NCBI GenBank assembly: GCA_937905985.1
Contig: CALCWC010000040.1
Coordinates: forward strand, 1-39,926
DNA: 39,926 bases
Direction of reading: 5' to 3'
Source: an uncultured Verrucomicrobiales bacterium
Lineage (GTDB): Bacteria; Verrucomicrobiota; Verrucomicrobiia; Verrucomicrobiales; Akkermansiaceae
A program made the translations under genes and the position numbers. The notes beneath the pieces are model-generated. The model was given only the letters and a program-made list of their open reading frames with translations. It searched no databases and was not told the DNA's origin. Position 1 is the first letter of the stretch; each line of letters starts with the position of its first letter. This document shows, in pieces, positions 1 to 7,483 of the stretch.

Positions 1-901
1 CGTAGCCGGCGGCCAGGGAGGTGCCCATGGCAATGCCGAGCACGGCGTCGTCGTTCATGCCCATGGCGCCTGCCAGGGCGGTGACCTCGCCGTCGTTCAC
101 CACCTCGAAGGGAACCTCCTTGCCCATGCGCTCGCTCCAGCGGTCCTTGAGGGTGTAGAACATGCGGCGGATAACGCGCTGGAAATCCTCCTTGGAGATG
201 CCGCGGAAGAGGGAGCCCACGCGGGGCTCGCTGTTCACGTACACGCCTGCGGCGGAACCGCCGATGGCGTCCACCTGGGGCAGGTGCTTGGCCGCGCGGA
301 TAAGGGAATCGTCCACGCCCTCCAGCTGATAGTTGGGATCCTTCTGGTGGTAGGGGTCCCACACCACTTCCTCGGAGAAGACCACCTCGCCGTTCACCAC
401 GGCGGCGGCCTTGCGGTCGGAGCCGCCCAGGTCAAAGCCAATGCGGTAGCCGTCCAGGTTGCGGCCCAGCGCCACGGAGGTGGATTTCTCCTCCGGCAGT
501 TCCGCGGCGGGAACAGCCTTCACGGTGATGGGCTGGTCGTAAATCTGCGTGCCGATGAAATCCCAGTCGAACTCGCGCGCACCGCCCTTGCTGTACGTGG
601 CCGCCAGCATCTCTGCAATGGAGTCGTCGCCCGCCACCAGAATGGTGCAGCCGCCCTTCATCCACAGCAGGAACTTCACAATGCGCTCAATGTAGAAATG
701 GTTGAGCTTCACGTTCTCGCCCTCGGCGGGCAGCACCTTGCCGCTCCAGCGGAAGCATGTGCCGTCCAGGCGCGTCAGCGCCAGCTCCACCACGTGCGAG
801 CGCGGCTCGGCTGCCACTTTCTCTTCGTATGCTTTTGTCCAGAGCACCGGGGCTATGAAGTCCGGGTCCAATACCGGCGTGTATTTCGCTTGAATTTTCA
901 T
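1..901 (-). CDS. ROK-family sugar kinase (3' end outside window)
   Basis: The reading frame runs from an ATG at 901 down to the window edge with no stop, giving 300 visible residues; the C-terminus is missing. A phosphate-binding FDLGG stretch is at residues 156-160. A VNDGEVTALAG stretch at 268-278 matches the ROK catalytic Asp region, and an AMGTS segment near 291-295 matches the second glycine-rich phosphate loop. These point to the ROK (repressor/ORF/kinase) family, probably a cytosolic kinase for glucose or another hexose. The first 150 residues, before the DLGG motif, are not a DNA-binding HTH that I recognise and are longer than in classical glucokinases, so this is probably a kinase of the longer 380-400 residue type and not a NagC/XylR-type repressor. 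A TATAAT hexamer on the minus strand at 913-918 is a possible -10. Substrate is not inferable. Confidence 0.8.
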   Translation of the reverse strand, partial: MKIQAKYTPVLDPDFIAPVLWTKAYEEKVAAEPRSHVVELALTRLDGTCFRWSGKVLPAEGENVKLNHFYIERIVKFLLWMKGGCTILVAGDDSIAEMLAATYSKGGAREFDWDFIGTQIYDQPITVKAVPAAELPEEKSTSVALGRNLDGYRIGFDLGGSDRKAAAVVNGEVVFSEEVVWDPYHQKDPNYQLEGVDDSLIRAAKHLPQVDAIGGSAAGVYVNSEPRVGSLFRGISKEDFQRVIRRMFYTLKDRWSERMGKEVPFEVVNDGEVTALAGAMGMNDDAVLGIAMGTSLAAGY

Positions 902-978
902 AACGGTTGAGAATTATATAGCACACACCCCCCGCCCTTTTCAAGCCCAAACTGCCCCCGCCGCTGGCGCGCGCCCCC

Positions 979-2058
979 CTAGGCCCTCAAGCGGTATTTC
1001 TGGCGCGGATGGCGGGGGGATTCCGGATGGATGGGTTCAATCAGGCCATCCTGCAACGCGGGGCTGATATAGCGGGTGAGGAAGTGTGCGCGATTTTTCA
1101 GCCCGAACCGTTCCATCAGCTCCTTCACCCCCAACGGACCCGCTGCCAGCTGCCACAGCATTTCCTGCATCGTTTCCGGGCTGGATGCCGTACTTGTACG
1201 GTGCTTATACGGTGCTTGTATGGTCTCCGGCACAAGCATGCTGCGGTTCTTCAACACATTCGCCTCTCCCATCAGGAGGTTGCGGAAGAAGCGCTCCAAA
1301 TGGGAGGTGTCGCGGTCAATGCCTTTCTGTACGTTTTGGTAGTTGGCGCGCACAAGCGCGTTGCGGAAGTACCAGGAGTGGTTCGCGAACAGGTCGTTCT
1401 CAACGGCGAAGCCGAGGGAGCGCAGGTAGAGAATGGCAAAGACGGCTGTGGTGCGGGTGTTGCCTTCGCGGAAGGGGTGTATCTGCCAGAGCTTGGCGAC
1501 AAACTGCACGATGTGTTCCACCACTTGCTCCGGCGAAAGCCCGGCATATACAAACCGCCTCTCCTGCTCCAAATCGTAAGAGATGGCGGCTTCCAGCTCC
1601 ATGTGGGAGACGTAGAGCACGGTATTGCCCCGCAGCACCCATTCCCGCTTGGTGATATCAATGGTGCGCAGCGTTCCCGCAAAATCGAACACTCCGTTGA
1701 ACAGGCGGCGGTGGATGGACATGAGACCCGCCACGGAAAAGGAAAGCGTCTGCCCGCCAAGGATTTGCGCTATGTTGGCGGAAACCTTGTCGGCCTCCTC
1801 CGTGCCGGCAGCGTCGGCTGCGCGGCGCGTGCGGGTTTCATAGTAGCTGCGAATGCACGCCTGTGCGTCCTCGATGCCGATTTCTCCCGCGATGTGGCGC
1901 TTGGCGGTCTGCACCAGGTAATCGGAAGTTTGCAAGCCGTCCACCGCCTGGAGCCCGATGGCTGTTTTCCAGGCGTACCCCCTGGCACGCTGCGAAGGTT
2001 CCCCCTGGCAGATGTACTCGTCGAACTCGTCTGGCGCGTTGCCTTCCAACATGCGCAT
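979..2058 (-). CDS. Fic-domain protein (AMPylase-type) with C-terminal winged-helix-like region
   Basis: The Fic core motif HPFREGNTR is at residues 194-202 (numbered from the ATG at 2058), a slightly degenerate HxFx[D/E]GNxR. The catalytic His, the acidic residue and the final Arg are present, so nucleotidyl transfer (usually AMP) to a protein hydroxyl is plausible. Upstream, a helix-rich segment (about 54-73) resembles the small helical domain of VbhA-antitoxin type that precedes Fic in many bacterial proteins. The last 60 residues look like a winged helix (LGVKELMERFGL). The frame extends to an ATG at 2085, but family members start only a few residues before the 'FDEY' segment, and a GGTGG precedes 2058, so I prefer 2058. 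It stands alone, divergent from the protease gene at 2164. Whether it is a toxin or a housekeeping AMPylase is unknown. Confidence 0.85.
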   Translation of the reverse strand: MRMLEGNAPDEFDEYICQGEPSQRARGYAWKTAIGLQAVDGLQTSDYLVQTAKRHIAGEIGIEDAQACIRSYYETRTRRAADAAGTEEADKVSANIAQILGGQTLSFSVAGLMSIHRRLFNGVFDFAGTLRTIDITKREWVLRGNTVLYVSHMELEAAISYDLEQERRFVYAGLSPEQVVEHIVQFVAKLWQIHPFREGNTRTTAVFAILYLRSLGFAVENDLFANHSWYFRNALVRANYQNVQKGIDRDTSHLERFFRNLLMGEANVLKNRSMLVPETIQAPYKHRTSTASSPETMQEMLWQLAAGPLGVKELMERFGLKNRAHFLTRYISPALQDGLIEPIHPESPRHPRQKYRLRA

Positions 2059-2124
2059 GATACCACCCGCCGCCGCACCATTCAAGGCGGAATCACGCCC
2101 GCCCGGCCGGCCCGATATTTTACC

Positions 2125-2154
2125 TTGACAGGTCGTCCCCTCACCGCTTATGAT
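2125..2154 (+). promoter_or_regulatory. Sigma-70-type promoter of the first IdeS-like protease
   Basis: A perfect TTGACA (2125-2130) and a TATGAT (2149-2154) are separated by 18 bp. The ATG at 2164 lies only 9 bp beyond the -10, so the transcript should have a leader of two or three bases at most. The position of the promoter also decides the start: the much longer open frame running back to 1009 is not the gene. Confidence 0.8.
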
Positions 2155-2163
2155 GAGCGCATT

Positions 2164-3138
2164 ATGAGACTGGGCATGTTATGTTTGCTGGCGCTGGCCG
2201 CGATTCCCGTGCAGGGAGCCGTCCGCACCTACATGGTAAAGGGTGTCACGGAGAGCCAGGGATGGTACGATGCCGACAAGGCCGGCGGGCAGGAATCCGA
2301 GCTCTGCTGGGCTGCCGCAGCCTCCAACGCCATCGCCTGGTGGCAGGACCGCAACAAGGACACCCACGGCCAAACCGAGGCCCCCAAGGGCACGGAGGTT
2401 TGGGACCTGATGCGCAAGGCCATGAAAAACAGCCCGGGCTCCCCGCAAGGCGGCGTGAACTGGTGGTTCAGCCACAGCCTGCAACCCGGCCCCATGGGCG
2501 GGGGTGACAATTCCAAGGGAGGTTTCTACGCCTCCATCATGAACGGCAAGCCCCTGCAAACAGAGCTGCTGCGCGCGCCACTGTTCGGGTCCGACCTCAC
2601 CCTTTCCGAGCGCATCAAGGAACTGATTCAGGGCGGCAACGCCCTCTGCCTGGCCATTCAGCCGGTGCAGGGCCGCCAAATGCAGAACGGCTCGCACTGG
2701 ATCTCCCTCTGGGGTATCGACTACGACGAGGACAAGAAGGTGGTGACCCGCGTGTACGTGACGGACCCGGATGACGCGGCGGGCCAGTGGCCGAGCATCC
2801 AGAAGGGCCTGTTTGTGGCGGACTGCACCTGGGCAGAGGATCTGCAGGCCGGCTCCCGCACCTTCGCCTCCCTCATGTTCCGCACCCCCCAGGGCTGGTA
2901 CAACGACAACACCTGCATCACCTCCATCGTGACCTTGAACGGCAACAGCGAGTTTGCCGCAGACTCCGACAAGGAGCGCAACGCCAAGGAAGCGGAGGAG
3001 CAGGATGCCCAGGAGTCCAAGTCCATGGCCAAGAAGGGAAAGAAGCTCGCCAAGCCCAAGAAGGACAAGAAGGCCGAACGCGAGGAAAAGAAGCGGGCCC
3101 GCGAGGAAAAGAAGGCCGCCAAGAAGAAGAAGAAGTGA
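2164..3138 (+). CDS. Secreted IdeS/Mac-like cysteine protease (peptidase family C66), copy 1
   Basis: 324 residues with a Sec signal peptide (about 1-18). Matches to streptococcal IdeS (the IgG-cleaving endopeptidase) are clear: a KGVT...QGWYD..K block with Lys39 at the oxyanion position, the catalytic-Cys block ELCWAAAASN with Cys48, the His block SHWISLWGIDYD with His178, and the YVTDPDD block with Asp201 and Asp203. All four catalytic positions of the papain-like fold are kept. After about residue 265 the protein ends in a highly charged Lys/Glu tail of about 60 residues that IdeS lacks. It is followed 16 bp later by a paralogue, so the two are probably co-transcribed. By family, the likely substrate is an immunoglobulin or other host protein, but that is inference; IgG specificity cannot be read from sequence. 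Confidence 0.87.
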   Translation: MRLGMLCLLALAAIPVQGAVRTYMVKGVTESQGWYDADKAGGQESELCWAAAASNAIAWWQDRNKDTHGQTEAPKGTEVWDLMRKAMKNSPGSPQGGVNWWFSHSLQPGPMGGGDNSKGGFYASIMNGKPLQTELLRAPLFGSDLTLSERIKELIQGGNALCLAIQPVQGRQMQNGSHWISLWGIDYDEDKKVVTRVYVTDPDDAAGQWPSIQKGLFVADCTWAEDLQAGSRTFASLMFRTPQGWYNDNTCITSIVTLNGNSEFAADSDKERNAKEAEEQDAQESKSMAKKGKKLAKPKKDKKAEREEKKRAREEKKAAKKKKK

Positions 3139-3154
3139 TATCCGCCTACCTGCC

Positions 3155-4117
3155 ATGAACAAGCTCTCAACTGCAGCCCTGGCCGTACTGGCCGCCGCCC
3201 TGCCCCTCAACGCCGCGGTGCGCACCTACATGGTGCGCGGTGTCACGGAAGCCAAGGGATGGTACGACGCCGACAAGAGCGGGCCCGCCGACAGGCAGAT
3301 GTGCTGGGCAGCCTCCGCCGCCAACATGATTGCCTGGTGGCAGGACCGCAACAAGGACACCCACAGCCAAACCCAGGCACCCACCGGCAAGAACGTGTGG
3401 GAAACCATGAAAAAGGCCCTCGGCAACACCCCCGGCTCCCCCATGGCCGCCACCAACTGGTGGTTCAGCAAGAAAAACGGCACCCGCCCCCATTCCATCA
3501 AGAACAACGACCTGGGTGGGTACTACGATAGCCTCATCGCCGGCAAGAATTTCAACGTGGTCCTGCACAACGGGCCCGGCTTCGGCTCCCAGCTTTCCCT
3601 CTCCGAGCGCCTCAAGGAACTCATCCAGGCCGGCAACGGCGTCTGCGTCGGCATCCAGAAGCTTGCCGGCGGCCGCCAGATGCAAAACGGCGCCCACATG
3701 ATCTCCCTCTGGGGAATCGATTTCGACGAGGACAAGAAGGTGGTGACCCGCGTCTACCTCACCGATTCCGACGATGCCCTGGGATACTCCGCCAAGATGC
3801 AGAAGGGCCTTTTTGTGGCGGACTGCACCTGGGCAGAGGACGTAAAAGGCCCCAACGGCCAGCCCTACCCCACGCTCATCATGGACACCGAGTCCCCCTG
3901 GTTTGAGAACAACGCCGTCATCACCTCCATCGTCACTTTCACCGGCAACAACGATTTCCTGACCGACAAGGACAAGGAGGAAAACGCCAAGGAGGATGCC
4001 GCGCAGGACGCCAGGGAAGCCAAGTCCACTGGCAAGAAAGCCAAGAAGGCCAAAAAGGAAAAGAAGCCCAAGAAGGAGAAAAAGCCCAAGAAAGAGCGCG
4101 CGAACGGCCGCAGCTGA
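3155..4117 (+). CDS. Secreted IdeS/Mac-like cysteine protease (peptidase family C66), copy 2
   Basis: 320 residues, a tandem paralogue of the preceding gene, clearly alignable along the catalytic domain. Signal peptide about 1-20 (ends LPLNA-A). Active-site positions are Lys41 in GWYDADK, Cys50 in MCWAASAAN, His181 in AHMISLWGIDFD, and Asp204/Asp206 in YLTDSDD. The C-terminus is again a Lys-rich tail, with KKAKK and KKEKKPKK repeats in the last 35 residues. The tail could bind acidic polymers such as mucin, DNA or LPS, or retain the enzyme at the surface. No promoter of its own is visible in the 16-bp gap, so transcription is probably from 2125-2154. Sequence differences between copies around the Cys and His blocks suggest related but not identical specificity. 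Confidence 0.87.
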   Translation: MNKLSTAALAVLAAALPLNAAVRTYMVRGVTEAKGWYDADKSGPADRQMCWAASAANMIAWWQDRNKDTHSQTQAPTGKNVWETMKKALGNTPGSPMAATNWWFSKKNGTRPHSIKNNDLGGYYDSLIAGKNFNVVLHNGPGFGSQLSLSERLKELIQAGNGVCVGIQKLAGGRQMQNGAHMISLWGIDFDEDKKVVTRVYLTDSDDALGYSAKMQKGLFVADCTWAEDVKGPNGQPYPTLIMDTESPWFENNAVITSIVTFTGNNDFLTDKDKEENAKEDAAQDAREAKSTGKKAKKAKKEKKPKKEKKPKKERANGRS

Positions 4118-4126
4118 CGGCCTTTC

Positions 4127-4142
4127 ATTCCCGTTCGGGATT
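4127..4142. promoter_or_regulatory. Palindromic operator O1 upstream of hipBA
   Basis: TCCCG-TT-CGGGA (4129-4140) is a perfect palindrome around TT. It is the most distal of three copies of the same element, 99 bp before the hipB start and just after the stop of the second protease. Confidence 0.65.
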
Positions 4143-4173
4143 ATTTTGGCGTTTCAGGCACTTCCGAGGGCAA

Positions 4174-4195
4174 AATATTCCCGTTCGGGAATATT
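4174..4195. promoter_or_regulatory. Palindromic operator O2 upstream of hipBA
   Basis: This is the strongest copy: arms AATATTCCCG and CGGGAATATT around a TT centre are perfectly complementary over 10 bp each. It ends 4 bp before the -35 hexamer at 4200. A HipB-type dimer bound here could contact or exclude RNA polymerase. Confidence 0.75.
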
Positions 4196-4199
4196 GGGC

Positions 4200-4228
4200 T
4201 TGTCATTCGACTTAAATAGCAATATCAT
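4200..4228 (+). promoter_or_regulatory. hipBA promoter
   Basis: TTGTCA (4200-4205) and TATCAT (4223-4228) are 17 bp apart. The hipB ATG (4241) is 12 bp after the -10, so the leader is about 5-6 bases. The -10 overlaps operator O3, which fits autorepression. Confidence 0.75.
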
Positions 4229-4244
4229 TCCCGAACAGGAATGA
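4225..4244. promoter_or_regulatory. Palindromic operator O3 overlapping the -10 and hipB start codon
   Basis: Arms TCATTCCCG and CAGGAATGA around AA are complementary except at one position. The site covers the 3' half of the -10 hexamer and the hipB ATG, so binding would block transcription initiation directly. Confidence 0.65.
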
Positions 4245-4462
4245 ACAGAGCAAAGATTCAAACGAGCGGCGACCTGGGCAAGGCCATCCGCACGCGCCGC
4301 AGGGAGGCGAAATTGAGCATTGCCACGCTGTCGGCGATGCTGGGGTGCAGCCCGCGCTTCCTGAGCGAGGTGGAGCGCGGCAAGGAAACCGCATCCATGG
4401 GACGGGTGATAGAGATAGCCCGCGCCCTGGGACTGGAACTTCACATTGCCACCAAATCATGA
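4241..4462 (+). CDS. hipB: HipB-like Xre-family antitoxin/repressor
   Basis: 73 residues that are almost entirely one helix-turn-helix of Cro/C1 (Xre) type: GKAIRTRRREAKLS is helix 1, IATLSAMLGCSPRFLSEVERGKETAS is the HTH proper, and RVIEIARALGL follows. The size and order match HipB, the DNA-binding antitoxin that inhibits HipA and represses its own operon. Its TGA overlaps the start of the next gene (ATGA at 4459-4462), implying translational coupling. Three palindromic sites in the 115 bp upstream are the probable autoregulatory operators. The start is fixed by the promoter just upstream. I see no Shine-Dalgarno sequence. Confidence 0.88.
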   Translation: MNRAKIQTSGDLGKAIRTRRREAKLSIATLSAMLGCSPRFLSEVERGKETASMGRVIEIARALGLELHIATKS

Positions 4463-5715
4463 ACAAGAGCCTGGATGTCTATTGCGGTGGGCAGAGAGTC
4501 GGCACCCTGTCGGTGGACGACTTCGAGGACTACAGCTTCACCTATTGCAGCGGGTGGTTGCAATCCGCATCGGCGTACGCCGTGGGGCATGTGCTGCCGC
4601 TGCAAGCGGAAACGCACAAGGGGCCGCAAGTGCACAACTTCTTCGCCAACCTCCTGCCGGAGGGGCGGGTTCGGGAAATGATCGAGCGCCAGCTCCACAC
4701 CGGACACAGCGACTTTGCGCTGCTGTGGGAACTGGGGCGTGATGTGGCGGGTGTGCTTTCTCTCGTTCCTCAGGGCGAGGCACCCGGTGGGGAAACACCC
4801 GTCTACCGTCCCGTAGGTGCCAAATCACTCAAGGGACGCCTGCTGGCTTTGGGCAAGGCTCCCATCCTCGCTAAGGACGAGCGGTGCAGCCTGTCCCTGG
4901 CCGGGGCGCAGGACAAGCTCAACGTCCTGCACCGCGGCAACCGCTTCCTCCTGCCGCTCAACGGCGCCCCCACCAACTGCATCCTCAAGGTCGCATCACG
5001 GGACTACCCCGACATCGTGTTCAACGAATACCTGTGCATGACAATCGCCACGGCGGCCGGGCTGCCATGTCCCGCCGTCTCACTGGTTCGGCTGGACGGC
5101 ATGCGCGCGCTCGCGGTGGAACGGTTCGACCGAGCCACCCGCGACGATGGTGGGATTGTCCGCCTGCACCAGCAGGATTTCTGCCAACTGCTGGGGCTTT
5201 CCCACGAAGACAAGTATGAGTACTGGGGCGGACCTTCCCTGAAACAATGCGCGAACGTGCTGCGGGAAGTTTCCGCCCTGCCCGTGGTGGATGCGGAGCT
5301 GCTGGGGAAGTGGTACACGTTCAACCTGCTCATCGGGAACATGGACGGGCATGCCAAGAACATCTCCGTGCTGCTGACGCCGAACGGCTGGCGGCTGGCA
5401 CCGTTCTACGACATCGTCCACACCCTCAGCTATCCCGGTCTGCGGGAGACTCCCGCCATGAATCCCGCCGGCGGCGAAATGGCGCTCCACGATATCACCG
5501 GCAAGGTTTGGCTGGACACCATGACCGCCATCGGCCTGAAACACCAACGCGCCGCCGCCTGGATGCAAGAGCTGTGCGCCGCCACCCTGGCGGCGTGCGG
5601 GCGCATCGGCATCAGGGCCCAACTCTCCGATGCCGAAAAGCGGACCGTCGCGCACCTCGTCAAGAGCATCCGCCGCAACGCTGAAGCCGTGGCCTCACGC
5701 TTGGCCGATGTCTAG
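4459..5715 (+). CDS. hipA: HipA-like serine/threonine kinase toxin
   Basis: 418 residues, close to E. coli HipA (440). The N-terminal subdomain includes a HNFFANLLPEG segment (about 59-69) typical of HipA. The kinase part has the nucleotide-binding/autophosphorylation loop SLAGAQDK (146-153), the LK of the ATP-binding strand (176-177), catalytic loop NMDGHAKN (294-301) and the metal-binding Asp in FYDIV (Asp318), so it looks catalytically intact. E. coli HipA phosphorylates glutamyl-tRNA synthetase (GltX) and drives persistence; the target here is inferred only. It overlaps hipB by 4 bp. The gene before it encodes a secreted protease and the one after is unrelated, so this is a self-contained toxin-antitoxin module. 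Confidence 0.9.
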   Translation: MNKSLDVYCGGQRVGTLSVDDFEDYSFTYCSGWLQSASAYAVGHVLPLQAETHKGPQVHNFFANLLPEGRVREMIERQLHTGHSDFALLWELGRDVAGVLSLVPQGEAPGGETPVYRPVGAKSLKGRLLALGKAPILAKDERCSLSLAGAQDKLNVLHRGNRFLLPLNGAPTNCILKVASRDYPDIVFNEYLCMTIATAAGLPCPAVSLVRLDGMRALAVERFDRATRDDGGIVRLHQQDFCQLLGLSHEDKYEYWGGPSLKQCANVLREVSALPVVDAELLGKWYTFNLLIGNMDGHAKNISVLLTPNGWRLAPFYDIVHTLSYPGLRETPAMNPAGGEMALHDITGKVWLDTMTAIGLKHQRAAAWMQELCAATLAACGRIGIRAQLSDAEKRTVAHLVKSIRRNAEAVASRLADV

Positions 5716-5802
5716 CAGCCAAAACTTTTTTTGCCTTTTTTGCATTTTTTTGCACAAAAACGCCGTTTGCGTGCTTATATGGGTATAGAGAGAGTTCTCA
5801 CC

Positions 5803-6801
5803 ATGAAAGCGAACACCATCACCTTACTGCTGGCCCTGGCAGGCGTTGCCTGCGCGGGGGAAATGAAACTGCTCAACGACCACCTGCGCATCACGCTGCC
5901 GGACGGGGCGGAATACTTCAACATCCCCACCGGGTTGATGGAGGCGGACACCGCCAGTGACGAAACAGCGATTAGAATCGGCGAGGGGAATGATAGCATC
6001 CGCATCCGTGTGGAGGAAAAGCACTATCTGGCGGAGGAAAACTTTGCCGAGGGAGTGAAGGCCGCCATGGCCAACCTCAACCGCGAGGGCAACTACTTCG
6101 ACATTGCTCAGGAGGGCGACAACCTGGTGTACGCCGTGGCCCGCGAGAACACTTTGGGCGAGTATAAGTTGGCAGACGACAGGTTGGCCCCGATTGCCTA
6201 CGCGGAATACCGCCACACGGACGGTACGGTGCAGAAGTTCACCATTCTGGCCGGCTCCGGCCCGCTCAAGGATGCCAAGAAGTGCCAAGAGCAGGTGAAG
6301 GCGTGGCTGAAGAGTGTGAAGCCCGGTGGAACCCCGCTCACCCTGCAGGAGCGCGTGGAGCACCAGGTGAGCTACATGAAGGACTGCCGCCTGGCCGTGC
6401 CCGTGCCGCAGGGGTTCTCCTCCACCATGAACGATGGCGATGGCTTCCATTTCGTCGTCTACGCCAAGCTCGCCAAGCGCAGTGATGGGCCCGCCCAGTA
6501 TTCCGTGCAGGTGGGCGACCACCCGCAAGTGGATTTCCGCAGTGTTCCCGCCGAGGAGCAAACCACGCAGAACGGCACTCTGCTGGGCAAGAAGGTGGAA
6601 TGGCACCTGTACCAGCCGGCGGAGGGCCTCAAGTGCGCGGAATGCGTGCTGCCTCTTGGCTGCCGCGGGGATGACGTCACCTTCTCCGAGGAGGACGAAG
6701 ACGAAATCATCTACCTGCATATCACCATTTACGCCAAAGACGCCGAGAGCCTGAGCGCACTCATCCGGCAGACGGAGAAAATCTCCCTGGAGAAAGCATA
6801 A
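5803..6801 (+). CDS. Secreted protein of unknown function
   Basis: 332 residues. I chose the ATG at 5803 because it begins a clear Sec signal peptide (MKANTITLLLALAGVACAG); the open frame upstream has no signal. The mature part seems to have two related alpha/beta halves, each starting with a 'l.lp..f' type strand and ending with helices rich in Lys/Glu (about 20-180 and 190-332). I recognise no catalytic motif. A T-rich stretch (5725-5755) with TTGCAC at 5750-5755 and TTATAT at 5775-5780 (19-bp spacing) may be the promoter. The gene ends 16 bp before a strong hairpin shared with the convergent operon. Periplasmic or lipid-free outer-membrane location is likely. Confidence 0.7.
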   Translation: MKANTITLLLALAGVACAGEMKLLNDHLRITLPDGAEYFNIPTGLMEADTASDETAIRIGEGNDSIRIRVEEKHYLAEENFAEGVKAAMANLNREGNYFDIAQEGDNLVYAVARENTLGEYKLADDRLAPIAYAEYRHTDGTVQKFTILAGSGPLKDAKKCQEQVKAWLKSVKPGGTPLTLQERVEHQVSYMKDCRLAVPVPQGFSSTMNDGDGFHFVVYAKLAKRSDGPAQYSVQVGDHPQVDFRSVPAEEQTTQNGTLLGKKVEWHLYQPAEGLKCAECVLPLGCRGDDVTFSEEDEDEIIYLHITIYAKDAESLSALIRQTEKISLEKA

Positions 6802-6817
6802 GGGCAGGAAAAATAAA

Positions 6818-6850
6818 AAGTTTCATCTGGCAAAATGTCAGATGAAACTT
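6818..6850 (-). terminator. Rho-independent terminator of the minus-strand lysis-like operon
   Basis: A 12-bp perfect stem (AAGTTTCATCTG / CAGATGAAACTT) surrounds a 9-base loop. Read on the minus strand it is followed at once by TTTTTATTTTT, a proper U-tract. On the plus strand there is no U-tract, so it serves mainly the gene at 6881-7483, although it may also slow transcription coming from 6801. Confidence 0.8.
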
Positions 6851-6880
6851 CTCGCTTCGCGCGAATTTCCAAATCGCAAA

Positions 6881-7483
6881 TTATTTGAGTTTCGCGAACT
6901 GCACGTGCATCCAGTCGCAGCCGGCGGAGCGGCCGAGGGAGACAGCACCGTGGCGTTCCCAAATTTCCCACCAGGCGTTGCATTCCGGGCATGAGAGCGT
7001 GGCCTTGGGAGCCTTGGTGGAGTAGGCGTTGGTGGCGGGGGCGAAATCCAGCGCAATGCCCCAGGCGTGCATGGAGAGGGCACTGCCGCCCGTGTTGTTG
7101 CGATAGTTGTAGCTGCCGCCGTACTGGTCCAGCCCCAGGCGCGTGATGGTCTTCTGCCCGTAGTGCTCCAGCACCTCGCGCAGGATTTCCTGCACGTGCG
7201 CGGCAATCTTCTCATGCACGCGGATGGTTTTCACGCGCTTGCCCTCATAGTACAGAGGGTAGGCGGGGACGATGTTGACGAGTGCGGACTCGTTGCCGGG
7301 CTTGCCGAAGATGCTGGAACCGGCGCGGACCTGCGCCTGGGTGGGCCACTGCGGGGCATCCTGTGCGGAGGGGATGCCGAGCGCGGCGCTAATGGCGGCC
7401 AGAGTCTTGGGGCCGATGATGCCATCGGCGGCCACGCCCACCTTCTGCTGAATCCTCTTAATCGTTGCGGTGTCGGCGCTCAT
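6881..7483 (-). CDS. M15-type peptidoglycan peptidase with N-terminal PG-binding domain (endolysin-like)
   Basis: 200 residues with no signal peptide. Residues about 1-36 form a peptidoglycan-binding_1 repeat (IKRIQQKVGVAADGIIGPKTLAAI). The C-terminal part has the M15/VanY zinc signature SMHAWGIALDFAP, with His139 and Asp146 as ligands, and the third ligand His193 in DWMHVQF. This arrangement matches phage L-alanyl-D-glutamate endopeptidases and D-Ala-D-Ala carboxypeptidases. The absence of a signal sequence plus the overlapping upstream gene for a small membrane protein (ATGA at 7480-7483) looks like a holin-endolysin pair in which the holin-like protein lets the enzyme out. No phage structural genes are near. 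It could be a domesticated phage relic or part of a peptidoglycan-opening secretion route. Confidence 0.82.
   Translation of the reverse strand: MSADTATIKRIQQKVGVAADGIIGPKTLAAISAALGIPSAQDAPQWPTQAQVRAGSSIFGKPGNESALVNIVPAYPLYYEGKRVKTIRVHEKIAAHVQEILREVLEHYGQKTITRLGLDQYGGSYNYRNNTGGSALSMHAWGIALDFAPATNAYSTKAPKATLSCPECNAWWEIWERHGAVSLGRSAGCDWMHVQFAKLK

Noticed and set aside
1009..2163. Long plus-strand extension of the first IdeS-like gene
   Set aside because: It is the reverse of the Fic gene. A clear promoter and signal peptide place the real start at 2164.
5776..5790. TATGGGTAT upstream of the 5803 gene, shared with the switch repeat
   Set aside because: A 9-base match with no partner in inverted orientation and no recombinase nearby; most likely chance.
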